Positions 6,613 through 7,515 of a DNA stretch of 7,515 bases are shown here, in pieces; the first letter of the stretch is position 1; each line of letters begins with the position of its first letter. Location: NCBI GenBank assembly GCA_002763345.1, contig PEXZ01000031.1, forward strand, positions 1-7,515, in the 5' to 3' direction. The stretch is from Candidatus Micrarchaeota archaeon CG08_land_8_20_14_0_20_59_11. GTDB lineage: Archaea; Micrarchaeota; Micrarchaeia; Norongarragalinales; Norongarragalinaceae. The position numbers and the translations under genes are program-made. The notes under the pieces are model-generated. The model did not search any database. It saw only the letters and a program-made list of their open reading frames with translations, and had not been told where the DNA came from.

Positions 6613-6705
6613 TCAGAAAGCCGCGAGGAGTAACGCCGCCAGCTTCAGCAGTCCGCCGCTGTTTCCAGCCAGCGCAAGCGTTCCCGCCATTCTTCCATCG
6701 CCCAT
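6613..6705 (-). CDS. Possible 30-residue hydrophobic small protein
   Basis: This minus-strand ORF begins with ATG (first base 6705) and ends with TGA at 6615-6613, three bases past the sepF stop on the opposite strand. The peptide has a short polar N-terminus (MGDGRMAG), an alanine/leucine-rich stretch (TLALAG), NSGG, then LLKLAALLLAAF to the end. The last 12 residues are hydrophobic apart from one lysine and could sit in a membrane. An AATAAAAAGG element on the same strand is centred about 26 nt before the ATG, the distance expected for leaderless transcription. GGGGGGAG also lies just upstream but only 2 nt from the ATG. I recognise no family. Such a short ORF can occur by chance in GC-rich DNA, so this is a candidate only. 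Confidence 0.35.
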   Translation of the reverse strand: MGDGRMAGTLALAGNSGGLLKLAALLLAAF

Positions 6706-6725
6706 TACTCCCCCCTTCCTGCGCG

Positions 6726-6735
6726 CCTTTTTATT
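6726..6735 (-). promoter_or_regulatory. TATA-like box for the 30-codon ORF
   Basis: Read on the minus strand the sequence is AATAAAAAGG in a GC-rich surrounding. Its centre lies about 26 nt upstream of the ATG at 6705. The A-rich run departs from the alternating TTTATA form seen before sepF, so support is moderate. Confidence 0.35.
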
Positions 6736-6774
6736 GCGTTAGCCAGCGGCAGGTTCCGCGCTTTCTAGTGCAGG

Positions 6775-6812
6775 TCTTTGCGAGCCGCGCGCGTAAACGC
6801 GGCAAGCAAAGA
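6775..6812. repeat. Imperfect inverted repeat / stem-loop upstream of the exported-protein promoter
   Basis: Two arms pair as TCTTTGC (6775-6781) with GCAAAGA (6806-6812), and GCCGCG (6784-6789) with CGCGGC (6798-6803). They are separated by a symmetric two-by-two mismatch (GA opposite AA) and closed by an 8-nt loop. That is 13 base pairs in total. It ends 5 nt before the TATA box at 6818, so it is not part of the transcript predicted for the downstream gene. It could be an operator for a dimeric regulator or part of a small RNA. No T-rich tract follows that would make it a clear terminator. Confidence 0.6.
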
Positions 6813-6817
6813 AGTGC

Positions 6818-6825
6818 TTTTATAT
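6818..6825 (+). promoter_or_regulatory. TATA box for the exported protein gene
   Basis: TTTTATAT, centred at about 6822, lies about 27 nt before the GTG at 6849. This fits a leaderless message starting at that GTG, and supports GTG 6849 as the start even though no Shine-Dalgarno is present. Confidence 0.6.
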
Positions 6826-6848
6826 TTCCCTTCCTCTAGTCTTACTCG

Positions 6849-7515
6849 GTGATTAGGTTGAAGCTTGCCCGCTTCGCAACGTGCCTTCTGCTCATGCTCG
6901 TTTTCGTTCCGCTTGCGTTCGCCGCGTCCTCCCGGTATCAAACTATTTTCGTGGACCAGGTCAGCGAGATAATCCCTTACTGGAAGCTGAACGCGCAGGT
7001 CGACGGCTTGATGGTGGCGCGCGCCGGCGAAACCGGCGAGTTGGGGCTGAGCATAGTCGCCGGATTCGACTTCGACGCCATGGATGTCAAGGAGCCGCCG
7101 AGTTACGAGAGCATCAAGGCGGCGCCCCTCAAGGACGTGAAAAGCTTCGGGTTGAGCGAGGAAGCCATGGCGAGGTTTGCGTTGCCCAAGTCGGAGGGGG
7201 GCTTCGCGGACGGCTTCAAGTTTCGCGACGAATTTTCTTTGAGGGAGGTGGACGTCTCACAAGAGAACCCGTTTAATCGAATGGTTGCATTCTCCGTGAA
7301 ACCGGATTATCCTTTAGATGAGTATTACGACAACAAGTTCGACGACGTGAAACAAATCTACGTGCCCAGGCCCTACTGCGAAATGAAGGGGTTCAAGGTT
7401 GTGATGCACGATGCGGGCTGGGAAAGCGACAACAAGGAATTCTTTTTGGCGGACAGCCCGCAGCAAGCGCCGCGCGTGTTCGAGGTCTCGTTCAGCGTTG
7501 ACAACAAGCCCTTGT
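6849..7515 (+). CDS. Exported protein of unknown family, 5' part of gene
   Basis: The frame starting at GTG 6849 stays open for 222 codons to the edge of the window; the C-terminus is missing. The N-terminus is a clear signal peptide: basic MIRLKLAR, a hydrophobic core at residues 9-22 (LLLMLVFVPL inside it), then AFA as a probable signal peptidase site after residue 25. The mature part, from ASSRYQTIFVDQV, is acidic and soluble-looking, with one visible cysteine (in RPYCEMKGF). I recognise no domain. Patterns such as GLSIVAGFDF and RVFEVSFSVDNKP look like beta strands, which is an inference. Bases around 7270-7340 use more A/T-ending codons than the rest of the window. The TATA box fixes the start; TTG 6858 is the alternative. 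It could be a surface, adhesion or cell-envelope protein, but nothing in the sequence decides. Confidence 0.82.
   Translation, partial: MIRLKLARFATCLLLMLVFVPLAFAASSRYQTIFVDQVSEIIPYWKLNAQVDGLMVARAGETGELGLSIVAGFDFDAMDVKEPPSYESIKAAPLKDVKSFGLSEEAMARFALPKSEGGFADGFKFRDEFSLREVDVSQENPFNRMVAFSVKPDYPLDEYYDNKFDDVKQIYVPRPYCEMKGFKVVMHDAGWESDNKEFFLADSPQQAPRVFEVSFSVDNKPL

Noticed and set aside
6740..6812. A tRNA gene, suggested by GGTTCCGCG and nearby hairpin arms
   Set aside because: The segment does not fit a T arm (no GTTCRA core), no D or anticodon arm can be placed on either strand, and no acceptor stem pairs.
6881..7276. 131-codon plus-strand open frame near the right end
   Set aside because: It is out of frame with the 6849 reading frame, which has a signal peptide, a promoter at the right distance and stays open to the window edge. 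The 131-codon frame is its shadow.

Overview
The window is GC-rich, gene-dense archaeal chromosome. The archaeal assignment rests on several independent genes: the large subunit of the D-family DNA polymerase (DP2), an Orc1/Cdc6 replication initiator, an archaeal-type phosphoglycerate kinase, a UbiA prenyltransferase resembling the archaeal ether-lipid enzyme, and an archaeal SepF. TATA-like boxes lie about 23-27 nt upstream of several start codons, as expected for archaeal leaderless transcripts. PolD plus SepF fits Euryarchaeota or a DPANN/related lineage. The sequence alone does not settle which, and I name no genus.

Layout. Positions 1-2030 (+) hold the 3' part of the DP2 gene, which runs off the left edge, followed by a small HAD-superfamily hydrolase overlapping it by 4 nt. 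A UbiA prenyltransferase on the minus strand (2011-2841) converges on the hydrolase with a 20-nt overlap. It is divergent from orc1/cdc6 (2888-3928, +), and one palindromic TATA-like element sits midway between the two starts. Phosphoglycerate kinase (3915-5120) overlaps the end of cdc6 by 14 nt and is probably co-transcribed with it. An HtpX-type membrane metalloprotease (5144-6175) and archaeal sepF (6247-6609) follow, each with its own TATA-like promoter. The 6610-6848 gap has no large gene. It holds a possible 30-codon minus-strand ORF, a long imperfect inverted repeat and a promoter. The last gene (6849 to the right edge, cut off) starts with a signal peptide and belongs to no family I recognise.

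The genes are mostly informational and housekeeping: replication elongation and initiation, cell division, membrane lipid synthesis, membrane protein quality control and central carbon metabolism. I see no CRISPR array, insertion sequence, integrase, toxin-antitoxin pair, tRNA or rRNA. The points most worth a second look are the shared divergent promoter, the 30-codon ORF, the inverted repeat next to the last promoter, the altered first aspartate motif of the UbiA protein, and the unknown exported protein.
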